Origin: CAZHAX01 sp964530325
Lineage (GTDB): Bacteria > Chloroflexota > Anaerolineae > B4-G1
Assembly (NCBI GenBank): GCA_964530325.1
Contig: CAZHAX010000001.1
Location: forward strand, 186,001-250,000
DNA: 64,000 nucleotides
Direction of reading: 5' to 3'
Both the position numbers and the translations under genes were made by a program. The notes below the pieces were generated by a model, which saw only the letters and a list, made by a program, of their open reading frames with translations, searched no databases and had not been told where the DNA came from. Shown piece after piece: positions 6,875-15,306 of this stretch (the first letter of the stretch is position 1; each line of letters starts with the position of its first letter).

Positions 6875-9478
6875 CTACTCGGGCTGGGTAGAGGAGAGGA
6901 GTCCCAGCTCGCGCGCCCGCGCGACTGCCTGGGTGCGGCTCCGCACCGCCAGCTTGCCGTAGATGCTGCTGCAGTGCCGCTTCACCGTGTTCAGGGCGAT
7001 CACCAGCTCGTCGGCGATCTCCTGATTGGAGTAGCCGCGGCCGATCAGGATGAGGACTTCGAACTCCCGGGGAGTCAGCTGCTCGACGAGGGAGTCAGCG
7101 ACGGGCGACCCGGCTGAGGCTGGTCCGAACTCCGCCAGGAGCCTCTCCACGTAGTCCGGCTCGATCGAGCCCGACGCGGCCTCGCGAAGAAGCCGGGCCA
7201 TCGCCGGCCCCTCGCTCACGAAGACGCGGATGAACCCCTCCGGTGCGGCCAGCGCCAGCGCGCGCTTCAGAGAATCGAGCGCCGCTTCTCTCTCGCCCTG
7301 CGCATCCAGGGCCAGTGCCATCAGGGCCCGTATCTCGATGACAAAGGTGTAGGCTCCGCTTGCTTCGTGCAGGCCCAGCAGTGATCTCAGCGATTCCAGC
7401 GCCCCTTCCGGCTCGCCTCGGGCAATCAGTGCGCGCGCCCGCAGCGTCTCCAGGGCCTGCATGAAGGCTGAGGGCAGCGTAACGCGGTCTTCGCCAGCGG
7501 CATCGTCGCCGGGGGCGAACACGGCCTTCGTCCCCTCCACCCACCGCAGCACCTTCTCCGGCTCGCCTGCGTCAAGCTGCAGGCGAGCCCGCTGGGCGGC
7601 CCATCTGAAGTTGGCCATCGAGTGCGAGCCTTCGACTGAACTGACCTCCGCTGCCTCGCGCAGTGCCTCCCAGGCACCCTCGCTGTCGCCCCGCGCCTGC
7701 CTCAGCCGGGACATTGCCGTGTAGGCTTCGTTGAGCGTCTGTGTGGCTCCTACGCCGAGCGAGAGCTCAACAGCGTTGTCCAGCAGACGTTCTGCCTCGT
7801 CCAGCTCGTGCCGCTCGATGTGGACACCGGCCAGTTCTACGTGGCCCGCGGCAGCCAAGGGTGTCTGCTTGGCCAGATCGATCACGGCGCGGCAGGACGC
7901 GGCCGAGTCCTGCAGCTTGCCCCGATGGTACTGAGCCAATGCCAAGGCCTCCGTGGCCTCGACCGCCAGCAGGATGTGGCCGTCTGCCAGGGCCGTCTCG
8001 CGGGCCTGTGTCGCCGCCTCTACGGCCGCGCCTAGCTGGTTGTCGAACGCAGCGAAGAAGGCCCTGGCTGTCCTGTCGATCGTATCCAGCAGGCGGGTCA
8101 GCTCATCTCGCAGCGGTTTGCTGTCTGGGGCAGGGGGCAGGGCCTCAAGGGACTTCCTGCATTCCTGCAGTGCCTGCTGGGCTGGGCCCAGGTGGCCGTT
8201 CATGAACAGCGCCCAGGCCCGGTAGACCTGCAGACGGGGGCGGGCGCCAAGCACGTCCTCAGGCAAAGTGTCCACCCAGCGCAGCAGCGTCGTCAGCCGG
8301 GCATCGAGCTGGCCTCCGGCAGCGGCCTGCTCGGCGATGCGGGCCACCCGATCGAAGTCCTCCGCCGTCCGGGCGTGCTTGACAGCCTCGTTGAGCAGCC
8401 CTGCCCGCTCGAGCCACTCGGCGGCGCGCCGGTGGAGATCCTGAATTTGATTGTGCTGCAGGGTCTGCCCAAGCCGCTTGCGAAGAAGGTCGCGGAAGAG
8501 ATGATGGTAGCGATACCATCGTTGCTCGTCATCTAGCGGTATGACGAAGAGGTTATCCCGCTCGAGGAGAGCGAGCGTTTCTGCACGCTGGCGATCGCCT
8601 GAGACGGCGTCGCCAAGAGGCCCGCAGAGCCGATCCAGTATCGAGGTCCGGATCAGGAAGGACTCGACAGCCTCCGGCTGTTGGCTGAGCACCTCTTCGA
8701 TGAGATACTCGATGACGTACTGATGGCTGCCGCCAAAGGCCTGCACCACCGCGTGGCGGTCCTCGCGTCCCTTCATCGACAGCGCGGCCAGAGAAAGGCC
8801 AGCAGCCCAACCCTCGGTGCGGGCTTCGAGCGCAGCGACGTCGTCGCCTGCCAGGCCCAGGCCACAGACATCGTTCAGGAAGGTTGCTGCTTCCTGAGCG
8901 TTGAAGCGAAGGTCGCTGGCGCGGAGCTCCGTCAATTGGCCGCCGGCCCGCAGCCGGGCAACAGGCAGCGGCGGATCGGCTCTGGAAGCGATGACCACGT
9001 GGAGCTGCTCCGGCATGTGTTCAAGCAGGAAGGCCAGGAGCTCGTGAATCGACGCCTCGGTGACCAGGTGGTAGTCATCGAGGATGAGGATGATCCGCCG
9101 GGGCAGCTCTGCCAGATCGTTGATCAGCCCGGTCAGCAACAGCCGCGCCGGCGGAATCTGGGCTGCCTGCAGCAAGGCGCTGGCGCCTTCACCGATGCCC
9201 GGTTGGGCCTTCTGCAGAGCGGCGATGACGTAGGCCCAGAATCGCGGTGCATCGTTGTCGTCTTCGTCGAGTGATAGCCAGGCGATCAGCTCCTGCCGCC
9301 CGGCTGCCCACTCGGACAGCAGCGTCGTCTTGCCGGAACCGGCAGAGGCGGACACGAGCGTGATACGGTGGCCCAGGCGCATGCCCTCATCTAGTCGCTC
9401 GATGAGGCGCGGCCGGCTCACCAGGTCGCTCCGCGGGGGCGGGGCATACAGCTTTGTGGCCAGGAGTGGTGCGCTCAT
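6875..9478 (-). CDS. MalT-type LuxR-family STAND transcriptional regulator
   Basis: 867 residues from the ATG at 9478; an upstream in-frame start at 9496 would fall inside the promoter. Architecture: N-terminal STAND NTPase with Walker A (SASAGSGKTTLLSEW, about residues 43-58) and Walker B (IILILDDYH), a wHTH/arm region with YRYHHLFRDLLR (typical of MalT-like proteins), a long TPR-like helical superhelix (about 350-780), and a C-terminal LuxR HTH (LTPREFEVLILIGRGYSNQEIADELV, then NTVKRH). Proteins of this family bind ATP and an inducer, oligomerise and activate transcription. The inducer is unknown. It lies between the EEP gene and its degenerate copy on the same strand, and has its own promoter whose start point practically coincides with the ATG. 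Confidence 0.93.
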   Translation of the reverse strand: MSAPLLATKLYAPPPRSDLVSRPRLIERLDEGMRLGHRITLVSASAGSGKTTLLSEWAAGRQELIAWLSLDEDDNDAPRFWAYVIAALQKAQPGIGEGASALLQAAQIPPARLLLTGLINDLAELPRRIILILDDYHLVTEASIHELLAFLLEHMPEQLHVVIASRADPPLPVARLRAGGQLTELRASDLRFNAQEAATFLNDVCGLGLAGDDVAALEARTEGWAAGLSLAALSMKGREDRHAVVQAFGGSHQYVIEYLIEEVLSQQPEAVESFLIRTSILDRLCGPLGDAVSGDRQRAETLALLERDNLFVIPLDDEQRWYRYHHLFRDLLRKRLGQTLQHNQIQDLHRRAAEWLERAGLLNEAVKHARTAEDFDRVARIAEQAAAGGQLDARLTTLLRWVDTLPEDVLGARPRLQVYRAWALFMNGHLGPAQQALQECRKSLEALPPAPDSKPLRDELTRLLDTIDRTARAFFAAFDNQLGAAVEAATQARETALADGHILLAVEATEALALAQYHRGKLQDSAASCRAVIDLAKQTPLAAAGHVELAGVHIERHELDEAERLLDNAVELSLGVGATQTLNEAYTAMSRLRQARGDSEGAWEALREAAEVSSVEGSHSMANFRWAAQRARLQLDAGEPEKVLRWVEGTKAVFAPGDDAAGEDRVTLPSAFMQALETLRARALIARGEPEGALESLRSLLGLHEASGAYTFVIEIRALMALALDAQGEREAALDSLKRALALAAPEGFIRVFVSEGPAMARLLREAASGSIEPDYVERLLAEFGPASAGSPVADSLVEQLTPREFEVLILIGRGYSNQEIADELVIALNTVKRHCSSIYGKLAVRSRTQAVARARELGLLSSTQPE

Positions 9479-9486
9479 CCCGACCC

Positions 9487-9515
9487 ATATTACCACGGTT
9501 CGCTTCTCGCCCCAA
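9487..9515 (-). promoter_or_regulatory. Promoter of the LuxR/MalT-like gene, likely leaderless
   Basis: On the minus strand TTGGGG (9515-9510), a 17-bp spacer and TAATAT (9492-9487) give a sigma70-type promoter. Transcription should start near 9480, only about 2 nt before the ATG at 9478, so the mRNA would be essentially leaderless. Confidence 0.5.
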
Positions 9516-9576
9516 ATGGCGGGCGCGGGGGGTCAGGCTATCGGGCTGCGGCCGCTTGTCGGGCCGGTGGCCGCTT

Positions 9577-10602
9577 TCAGTCCGGGACAGACTCAAGGGG
9601 ATCTGGCGTGGCCGGGTCCAGGCCGAGCGTCGGGGCCATCGCCCGGGTCGAGCGATCGGTGATGAACTCGACCCAGAGGGGGAAGTGGTCGGAGACGCGA
9701 TAGGACATCTGGCGAAGCGTGATCTCCTGGTACACGGCGCCTGAGAAGTCGATCACGCCGGCGCGCCCCGTGTAGTCCAGGTCGAAGTCGCCCATGAACC
9801 AGGCGATGTGGTCGTAGTACTTCGGCTCGGTCCCGTAGGTGGTCTTCAAGCCCAGTAGCTCTGAGGGGACGATGAGGCCGGTGGAGACGAAGGTCTGGAA
9901 GAGCGGGTTGTTGCCCCGCTTGTCTATGTTGAAGTCGCCGAGGACGATGAGATTCGCCTCCTCCGCTTCGGCGATCCTGGCCCGATCGCGTATCTCGGCT
10001 GCGGCGTACCGGGCCAGTGCACGTAGCTCCGGGAGCCGCTCCTCTGGCACATCGCCGTACTTGATGTGGACGGTGAGCAGAACGAAGCGCTCATCACCGG
10101 AGACGAAACCGACGATGTAGGGTGTGCGGGCGAACTGGTCCGCCGCCAGCGGCGCCCTGTCCCGCCCCTCGAAGGGCGGCAGGACGATCTCGCCGGCCAG
10201 GCCGGATGGCTGCACCCGCCGCTGGTCGTAGATGAAGGCCAGGCGCTCTGCGTTGCCGGCTGAGCCGGCGGTGACGTCGCTGACGATCATGCCCCAGTTC
10301 GGTCCCAGGAAGTCGCTGAGGAGGGCCCGGATGCCGGACGTATCTCGCTTGACCTCCTGAATGGCGATGACGTCGAAGCGGCGGACAATCTCAGCAATCG
10401 AAGCGAGCGACCGCAGATTGCGCTTGGGCGTGCCGGGGTTCTCGTCCCATCCGGGGGAGTAGTCGCCGAGAGCTCTGATATTCCAGGTGCCCACCAGCAG
10501 GTTGCTGTCCGACCGCTTGTCGGGCAGGCCGGACTGGTCGATGCGCCGCCTGAGCCTGGCGATGTCCTCAACGACCGGGAGAGGGTAGTCCGCGTACCTC
10601 AT
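9577..10602 (-). CDS. Endonuclease/exonuclease/phosphatase (EEP) superfamily protein
   Basis: 341 residues from the ATG at 10602, chosen because AGGAGG lies 7 bp upstream; a GTG at 10623 is also in frame. All EEP motifs are present: VGTWNIR (Asn), IAIQEVKR (catalytic Glu), LIVLGDFNID (GDFN), YYDHIAW and VSDHFPLWVEF (the SDH motif with the general base His). Such enzymes are Mg2+-dependent phosphodiesterases or nucleases (DNase I, exonuclease III, inositol phosphatase-like). The substrate cannot be deduced. There is no signal peptide, so it is cytoplasmic. A strong promoter lies upstream, and a decayed paralog with a 315-bp deletion is found at 6189-6557, with the LuxR gene in between. Confidence 0.9.
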   Translation of the reverse strand: MRYADYPLPVVEDIARLRRRIDQSGLPDKRSDSNLLVGTWNIRALGDYSPGWDENPGTPKRNLRSLASIAEIVRRFDVIAIQEVKRDTSGIRALLSDFLGPNWGMIVSDVTAGSAGNAERLAFIYDQRRVQPSGLAGEIVLPPFEGRDRAPLAADQFARTPYIVGFVSGDERFVLLTVHIKYGDVPEERLPELRALARYAAAEIRDRARIAEAEEANLIVLGDFNIDKRGNNPLFQTFVSTGLIVPSELLGLKTTYGTEPKYYDHIAWFMGDFDLDYTGRAGVIDFSGAVYQEITLRQMSYRVSDHFPLWVEFITDRSTRAMAPTLGLDPATPDPLESVPD

Positions 10603-10772
10603 GCTCGCACCTCCTGTGCGCACCTGTGGGCTAGGAGGGCAAGGGGGTGGCCGGCGGCTGGGCCAGGAAGCGAGCCGCCCCTGCGTGTGCCGCTTCCCCA
10701 GACTACGCTGTCCGGTGCCCCCGCCCTCCGTTGCACCGTGAGGCCGATCGATCCAGCCGGCCTGGTGGGCAG

Positions 10773-10801
10773 ATTGTACTCCCGGACCAGGACAGTGTCA
10801 A
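10773..10801 (-). promoter_or_regulatory. Strong sigma70-type promoter for the EEP gene
   Basis: The minus strand reads TTGACA (10801-10796), a spacer of exactly 17 bp, then TACAAT (10778-10773). The -35 overlaps the stop codon of the upstream methyltransferase gene, so the EEP gene is separately transcribed. The implied 5' leader is about 165 nt, in which I see no strong structure. Confidence 0.75.
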
Positions 10802-11307
10802 CGGCCAGACGGCCGGAGGAGGCGGGCAACTCCCGAGACCAGGTTCACGCGGGGCACCTTCTCGGCGTAGCGCCGATACTCGTCGCCAAAGCGGCTCAGG
10901 TTGAAGCGCTCCGCGTCCGGCAGGATTCCGAAGTATACCAAGGCAATGCCCACAGCGCCGAGGATGGCCACCAGCCAGTGCTGGACGATCAGAGCCAGAC
11001 TGAGGTTGATCAACATGAAGGACAAGTACTGGGGGTGGCGCACAATGGCGTAGGGGCCGGTGTCGACGAGCCTGGTCGTCTCCGTGTAGCTGGCGCCCTT
11101 GGCCACGCTGCCCCTTCTGCGCAGTTCGACTACCGGCCACCAGCCGAGTATGCACATGATGAACCAGGTGGCCCAGCCCAGAAACTGCACCGCTGGAAGG
11201 GTGGCCTGGCTGAAGAGGAACGGACTCAGCCCGAGCTGGATGACCAGTACGGCGATCCATGCGTACCAGCTTGCTGAAGCTCCGCGGCGCCAGCTGCTAT
11301 CTGACAT
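10798..11307 (-). CDS. Isoprenylcysteine/phospholipid methyltransferase-like integral membrane protein
   Basis: 169 residues with four to five predicted membrane helices. The C-terminal half has the ICMT/PEMT signature: DTGPYAIVRHPQYLSFM, then a hydrophobic segment, then the E-R-F-N and YRRYAEKVPRVN region that binds S-adenosylmethionine and substrate. Bacterial members methylate lipids or small isoprenoid or thiol substrates; the actual substrate is unknown. The mevalonate genes about 1.6 kb away make an isoprenoid substrate conceivable, but they are on the opposite strand, so this is only inference. It lies 63 bp downstream of the 93-aa gene, likely in one unit with it. Confidence 0.83.
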   Translation of the reverse strand: MSDSSWRRGASASWYAWIAVLVIQLGLSPFLFSQATLPAVQFLGWATWFIMCILGWWPVVELRRRGSVAKGASYTETTRLVDTGPYAIVRHPQYLSFMLINLSLALIVQHWLVAILGAVGIALVYFGILPDAERFNLSRFGDEYRRYAEKVPRVNLVSGVARLLRPSGR

Positions 11308-11370
11308 TGTGCGCTATTCCCTTCGTTGTCCCGAAGCGCCCGGCTCCGTGCCGGTGCGCCGGACGGTGAC

Positions 11371-11652
11371 CTAGCCAGGAATCCAGATCTGCTTCGCTTC
11401 GATCACTTCGCACAGTGGCGAAAGCGGCAGCGGCTCCCGCGACTTGGCGTAGAAGGCGAGGCCCTTGTAGGAGGTCAGATACCGGAAGGTGACTCCCAGG
11501 AACCGGCTCACGGAGACGACGACCAGGGGCCGGTCCTGGCGGCGCAGGATTTCCAGCAGCCCCTGTGGGTGAACGTGCACGATCGCCCCAGAGGCCTTTA
11601 TCGCCTGGGCGATCGCGGCTCCACCCGCCGCGGCACTTGAAGCAGCACTCAT
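11371..11652 (-). CDS. Conserved hypothetical small protein
   Basis: 93 residues from the ATG at 11652, supported by AAGGAGG 6 bp upstream. The N-terminus is Ala/Ser-rich (AASSAAAGGAAIAQAIKASG); it is followed by an alternating hydrophobic segment (LVVVSVSRFLGVTFRYLTSYKGLAFY) and the end EAKQIWIPG. No membrane helix or catalytic motif is clear. Its composition and ribosome site argue for a real gene. It is first in a two-gene unit with the methyltransferase. Confidence 0.6.
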   Translation of the reverse strand: MSAASSAAAGGAAIAQAIKASGAIVHVHPQGLLEILRRQDRPLVVVSVSRFLGVTFRYLTSYKGLAFYAKSREPLPLSPLCEVIEAKQIWIPG

Positions 11653-11829
11653 TGCGTACCTCCTTGCCATCCGCTGGGCTGCCTTGTAGGTGGCCCTCGC
11701 TATCCCATTCTACATTCGAACGATGAGGCCGGCCAGCTCTGCCGCTGTCACTGAGATCTCCGCCTTGACAGAACCAGCCGTCCGCGCTATCCTTTCGGCC
11801 ACTGGTCGTTCCCCTTCTGCCAGGATACG

Positions 11830-12744
11830 ATGAGCACAGGCCGATGGTTGCGGACCGCAGGCATAGCTCGCGCACCGGCTCTCTTGGCCGTGTCCCTCGT
11901 GGCGCTGCTTGGCGCCACACTCTTCCTGCCCAGCCAGACGCCTGCGCAAGCATGCTGGGAGGTAGTCGAGACCCAAGACTGTCCGACGCTGCGGCCTGCC
12001 ACGCCTTCGCCGGGGTGCAGTCCACTGCCCACTCCCAGCCCGACTCCTATCGATCTGCCTGTGCAGGCCCGCGTGCCTATCCTGATGTACCACTACGTCT
12101 CCGAGCTGCCGGCGGACGCGGATATCTACCGGCGTGACCTCACGGTCTCTCCGGAGGGCTTCCGCGAGCAGCTTCAGTATATCGCAGACGCTGGCTATCA
12201 CGCGGTTTCGCTTGTAGATATCCACCTCTACCTGACGCGCGGAATCCCTCTGCCGCACAAGCCCGTTGTCCTCAGCTTCGACGATGGCTACATCGATGCC
12301 TACGAGGTTGTATTCCCCTTGCTGCTGGAGTACGGCTTCACCGGAACCTTCTTCGTCCTGGCCACTCCCGCCCACCTGGCATCGCCCGCCTACCTGACCT
12401 GGGATCAGATGAAGGAGATGTCTGACGCAGGGATGGATATCCAGGGCCACGGTAGGGACCACATCGATCTGACCTACGAGTCGTACGACTCGCTCGTCTA
12501 CCAAATCCTCGGCGTCCGGGAGGCGGTGGAGGCCCACACCGGTCGAGCCCCGCTCTACTTCTGCTACCCCTCCGGCCGGTACAACGATGATGTGATCGCC
12601 GTCGTGGAGGGCGCTGGCTACTGGGGCGCGGTGACGACGGAGTGGGGCAGGACTCACACCCTGGACGGGGCTTACGTGATGCCGCGCATCCGTATGCGCA
12701 GCAGCGACACGCTGGCTGATTTCGTAGACAAGCTGGAGGGATAG
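11830..12744 (+). CDS. Secreted polysaccharide deacetylase (NodB homology domain)
   Basis: 304 residues: a signal peptide (hydrophobic core about residues 17-37, likely cleaved after AQA), a short P/T-rich spacer, then a carbohydrate esterase 4 / NodB domain. Motifs seen: VPILMYHYV, VLSFDDGYIDAY (the motif-1 Asp pair), then GFTGTFFVL, and MDIQGHGRDHIDL, which holds the H-x3-H metal ligands (GHGRDH). Such enzymes remove N-acetyl groups from cell-wall or capsule sugars outside the membrane. A palindromic terminator-like hairpin follows 15 bp after the stop, separating it from the mevalonate operon. Confidence 0.9.
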   Translation: MSTGRWLRTAGIARAPALLAVSLVALLGATLFLPSQTPAQACWEVVETQDCPTLRPATPSPGCSPLPTPSPTPIDLPVQARVPILMYHYVSELPADADIYRRDLTVSPEGFREQLQYIADAGYHAVSLVDIHLYLTRGIPLPHKPVVLSFDDGYIDAYEVVFPLLLEYGFTGTFFVLATPAHLASPAYLTWDQMKEMSDAGMDIQGHGRDHIDLTYESYDSLVYQILGVREAVEAHTGRAPLYFCYPSGRYNDDVIAVVEGAGYWGAVTTEWGRTHTLDGAYVMPRIRMRSSDTLADFVDKLEG

Positions 12745-12758
12745 GTCGAGCGGAATGA

Positions 12759-12786
12759 AGGGGCGGGAGTCTACCCCGCCGCCCCT
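12759..12786. terminator. GC-rich hairpin, terminator-like
   Basis: Arms AGGGGCGG (12759-12766) and CCGCCCCT (12779-12786) give an 8-bp perfect stem with a 12-nt loop, directly after the deacetylase gene; no clean U-tract follows. A related but distinct palindrome occurs at 16973-16998. It could serve as a terminator or be a dispersed repeat. Confidence 0.5.
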
Positions 12787-12931
12787 ATCTTCAATCTGAT
12801 AGCTTTTGACAGGGCCGCGGTGGTATATTGATGCTGGACCGCCGGGGCCCGTCTGCGTACCGGCGGCTCCTATACGTCTGGAACCTATCTGTCTAATGGC
12901 AGGTGATAGCAACGGTGGCAGGTGTTCCCGT

Positions 12932-14206
12932 ATGGCCGGTTTCTACAGCCGGCCTCCGCAGGAGCGGATCGAGCTGGTCAGCCGTTGGGCAGCCCTGTCG
13001 CCAGAGGAAGCCAGCGTGCTAGGGAGCCGATGCGCGCTCGACTTGGCGCTGGCTAGTCGGCTGGTCGAGAACGTCGTCGGAGTGCACGGCCTGCCGCTCG
13101 CCATCGCGGTCAACTTCGTGGTTAATGGGCGAGACGTGTTGGTGCCCATGGCGGTGGAGGAGCCATCGGTGGTAGCCGGGGCCTCGGCCGCAGCCAAGCT
13201 GGCTCGCGAAGGCGGTGGCTTCAAGGCAGAGGCGACGGCACCGGAGATGATCGGCCAGCTGCAGGTACTGAACGTTGCCAATCCGGAACAGGCCCGCAGC
13301 CGCTTGCTGGAGTCGCGGGACGAGTTGCTGGCGCTGGCGGACGAGACGGATCCCGTGCTCGTCGGTCTGGGAGGAGGGGCGCGCGATCTGGAGGTGCGTC
13401 TCCTGGAGAATACGCCCGCCGGGCCGATGCTCGTCGTCCACCTGATCGTCGACTGCCGGGATGCGATGGGAGCGAACGTAGTCAACACGGCGTGTGAAGC
13501 GCTGGCCGGTCCAGTAGAGCGGATCACCGGTGGCAGGGTAGTGCTGCGGATCGTATCGAACCTGGCCGACAGGCGGTTGGCGAAGGCGCGCTGCTCGTTG
13601 CCTGAGGAGGGGCTGGCGCGAGACGAGTACTCGGGAGAAGAAGTGGCTCGGGGAATCGTCGATGCCTGGGCCCTGGCCGCGGCAGATCCGCACCGGGCTG
13701 CGACTCACAACAAGGGGATAATGAACGGCGTAGATGCAGTCGTTGTTGCCACAGGGAACGACTGGCGGGCCGTAGAGGCTGGGGCCCACGCCTATGCCGC
13801 TCGCACCGGGCGCTATGCCAGCCTGACTACCTGGCAGCGCGATGGACAAGGCAATCTGGCCGGCGAGCTGGAGATGCCCCTGGCAGTGGGCACTGTGGGC
13901 GGAACGACGGGTGCCCATCCGACGGCGCAGGTCGCCCTCAAGATCCTGGGCGTGGAGACTGCAGGCGAGTTGGCAGAGGTGATCGCCTCGGTGGGCCTGG
14001 CTCAGAACCTGGCCGCGCTGCGGGCGCTGGCCACTGAGGGGATTCAGCGCGGCCACATGCGCTTGCATGCACGGCAGGTTGCGGCCGCCGCCGGTGCCCG
14101 CGGGGATGACATCGAGGAAGTTGCAGAGGGGATGCGGAGCGAAGGCACCATCCGGCCGGACCGGGCGGAAGCGATACTCGCACAGATCCGCAAACGGGAC
14201 GTCTGA
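12932..14206 (+). CDS. Hydroxymethylglutaryl-CoA reductase, class II (degradative-type family)
   Basis: 424 residues from the ATG at 12932, the length of class II HMG-CoA reductases; in-frame starts further upstream (12896, 12806) add a non-homologous tail. The enzyme interconverts HMG-CoA and mevalonate with NAD(P)H. Key features: VENVVG and NFVVNGRDVLVPMAVEEPSVVA (catalytic Glu about residue 76), the AVVVATGNDWRA segment with the catalytic Asp, HNKGIMNG with the catalytic Lys, and IQRGHMRLHAR with the C-terminal His. Followed by HMG-CoA synthase, thiolase and the DUF35 protein, it should act here in the synthetic direction, supplying mevalonate for isoprenoids, although this class was first described from mevalonate degraders. 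Confidence 0.94.
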   Translation: MAGFYSRPPQERIELVSRWAALSPEEASVLGSRCALDLALASRLVENVVGVHGLPLAIAVNFVVNGRDVLVPMAVEEPSVVAGASAAAKLAREGGGFKAEATAPEMIGQLQVLNVANPEQARSRLLESRDELLALADETDPVLVGLGGGARDLEVRLLENTPAGPMLVVHLIVDCRDAMGANVVNTACEALAGPVERITGGRVVLRIVSNLADRRLAKARCSLPEEGLARDEYSGEEVARGIVDAWALAAADPHRAATHNKGIMNGVDAVVVATGNDWRAVEAGAHAYAARTGRYASLTTWQRDGQGNLAGELEMPLAVGTVGGTTGAHPTAQVALKILGVETAGELAEVIASVGLAQNLAALRALATEGIQRGHMRLHARQVAAAAGARGDDIEEVAEGMRSEGTIRPDRAEAILAQIRKRDV

Positions 14207-14232
14207 GCGGCGGCCCTTGTAGCTGTCATCAC

Positions 14233-15306
14233 ATGAGTGGGAATACAGTCGGCAGCATATTGAAGCCTGATCGCGACGTCGGCATAGTGGGCTACGGAGC
14301 CTACCTGCCCAGGTACCGGCTGCCCGCCACTCAGGTGGCCCTGATCTGGACAGGCGAAGAGGGCGGGACGCCAGTGAAGGGCAAGGCCGTCGCCGGGCTG
14401 GACGAGGACGTGGTCACGATCTCGATCGAGGCGGCCCGCAACGCCGTCGCCCGGGCGGGTGAGCTGGACCCCGCTCTGATCCGGGCGGTGTGGGTGGGCA
14501 GCGAATCCCACCCTTATGCCGTGAAGCCGACCTCGACGATCGTGGCGGAAGCGATAGGCGCGACGCCTTTCACGCAGGCTGGCGACCTGGAGTTCGCCTG
14601 CAAGGCGGGGACGGAAGCGTTGCAGGCTGCCACTGGCTTCGTCGGCTCGAAGATGGCGGACTACGCTATGGCCGTAGGTGCCGATACGGCTCAGGCGAGG
14701 CCGGGCGATGCGCTTGAATACACAGCTGCCGCCGGCGGAGCGGCGTTTCTCGTGGGACCGGCTGGGGACAGCCTGGCCGTTTTCGAAGGCTCGCTCTCCT
14801 ACGTAACAGACACCCCTGACTTCTGGCGCCGCGCGCACCAACCATATCCCTCCCACGGTGGCCGCTTCACTGGCGAGCCCGCCTACTTCAAACACGTGTT
14901 CGCCGCTGCAGCAGGCCTGATGGAGGGGATAGGGACGGGGCCGGGCGACTACGCCCACGTTGTATTCCACCAGCCCAACGTCAAGTTCCCTCAGACGGCG
15001 GCCAAGAAGCTGGGCTTCACCCAGGAGCAGTTCGAGGCCGGCCTTGTGGGCGGTGACATCGGGAACACCTACGCCGGGTCGTCGCTCATCGGGCTGACGG
15101 CTGTGCTTGACCTGGCGAAGCCGGACGAACGGGTGCTGCTCGTCAGCTACGGATCAGGCGCCGGGTCGGATGCCATATCTCTCCGGACGACGAAAGCTCT
15201 GGCCCAGCGCCGAGGCCGGGCGCTGCTCACGCGCGACTACATTGGCAGGCACACTGAAATCGACTACGGGACCTACGTCAGGTACAGCGGGAAGCTGCTC
15301 ATATGA
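14233..15306 (+). CDS. Hydroxymethylglutaryl-CoA synthase, archaeal type
   Basis: 357 residues. Condenses acetoacetyl-CoA with acetyl-CoA to HMG-CoA. Motifs typical of the archaeal/bacterial HMGS group: DVGIVGYGAYLPRYRL at the start, VWVGSESHPYAVKPTS, LEFACKAGTEALQ with the acylated Cys, the catalytic His in HVVFHQPNVKFP, and GDIGNTYAGSS near the C-terminus. Its stop overlaps the thiolase start (ATGA at 15303), which implies translational coupling. In methanogenic archaea thiolase, HMGS and a DUF35 protein form one complex that channels acetoacetyl-CoA; the same three genes are contiguous here. Confidence 0.94.
   Translation: MSGNTVGSILKPDRDVGIVGYGAYLPRYRLPATQVALIWTGEEGGTPVKGKAVAGLDEDVVTISIEAARNAVARAGELDPALIRAVWVGSESHPYAVKPTSTIVAEAIGATPFTQAGDLEFACKAGTEALQAATGFVGSKMADYAMAVGADTAQARPGDALEYTAAAGGAAFLVGPAGDSLAVFEGSLSYVTDTPDFWRRAHQPYPSHGGRFTGEPAYFKHVFAAAAGLMEGIGTGPGDYAHVVFHQPNVKFPQTAAKKLGFTQEQFEAGLVGGDIGNTYAGSSLIGLTAVLDLAKPDERVLLVSYGSGAGSDAISLRTTKALAQRRGRALLTRDYIGRHTEIDYGTYVRYSGKLLI

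Noticed and set aside
12806..12829. TTGACA at 12806 and TATATT at 12824 before HMG-CoA reductase
   Set aside because: The spacer is only 12 bp, too short for a sigma70 promoter. The TATATT alone might still serve, but I do not list it as a promoter.
13019..14068. 349-codon open minus-strand frame
   Set aside because: Antisense to HMG-CoA reductase; no recognisable domain.
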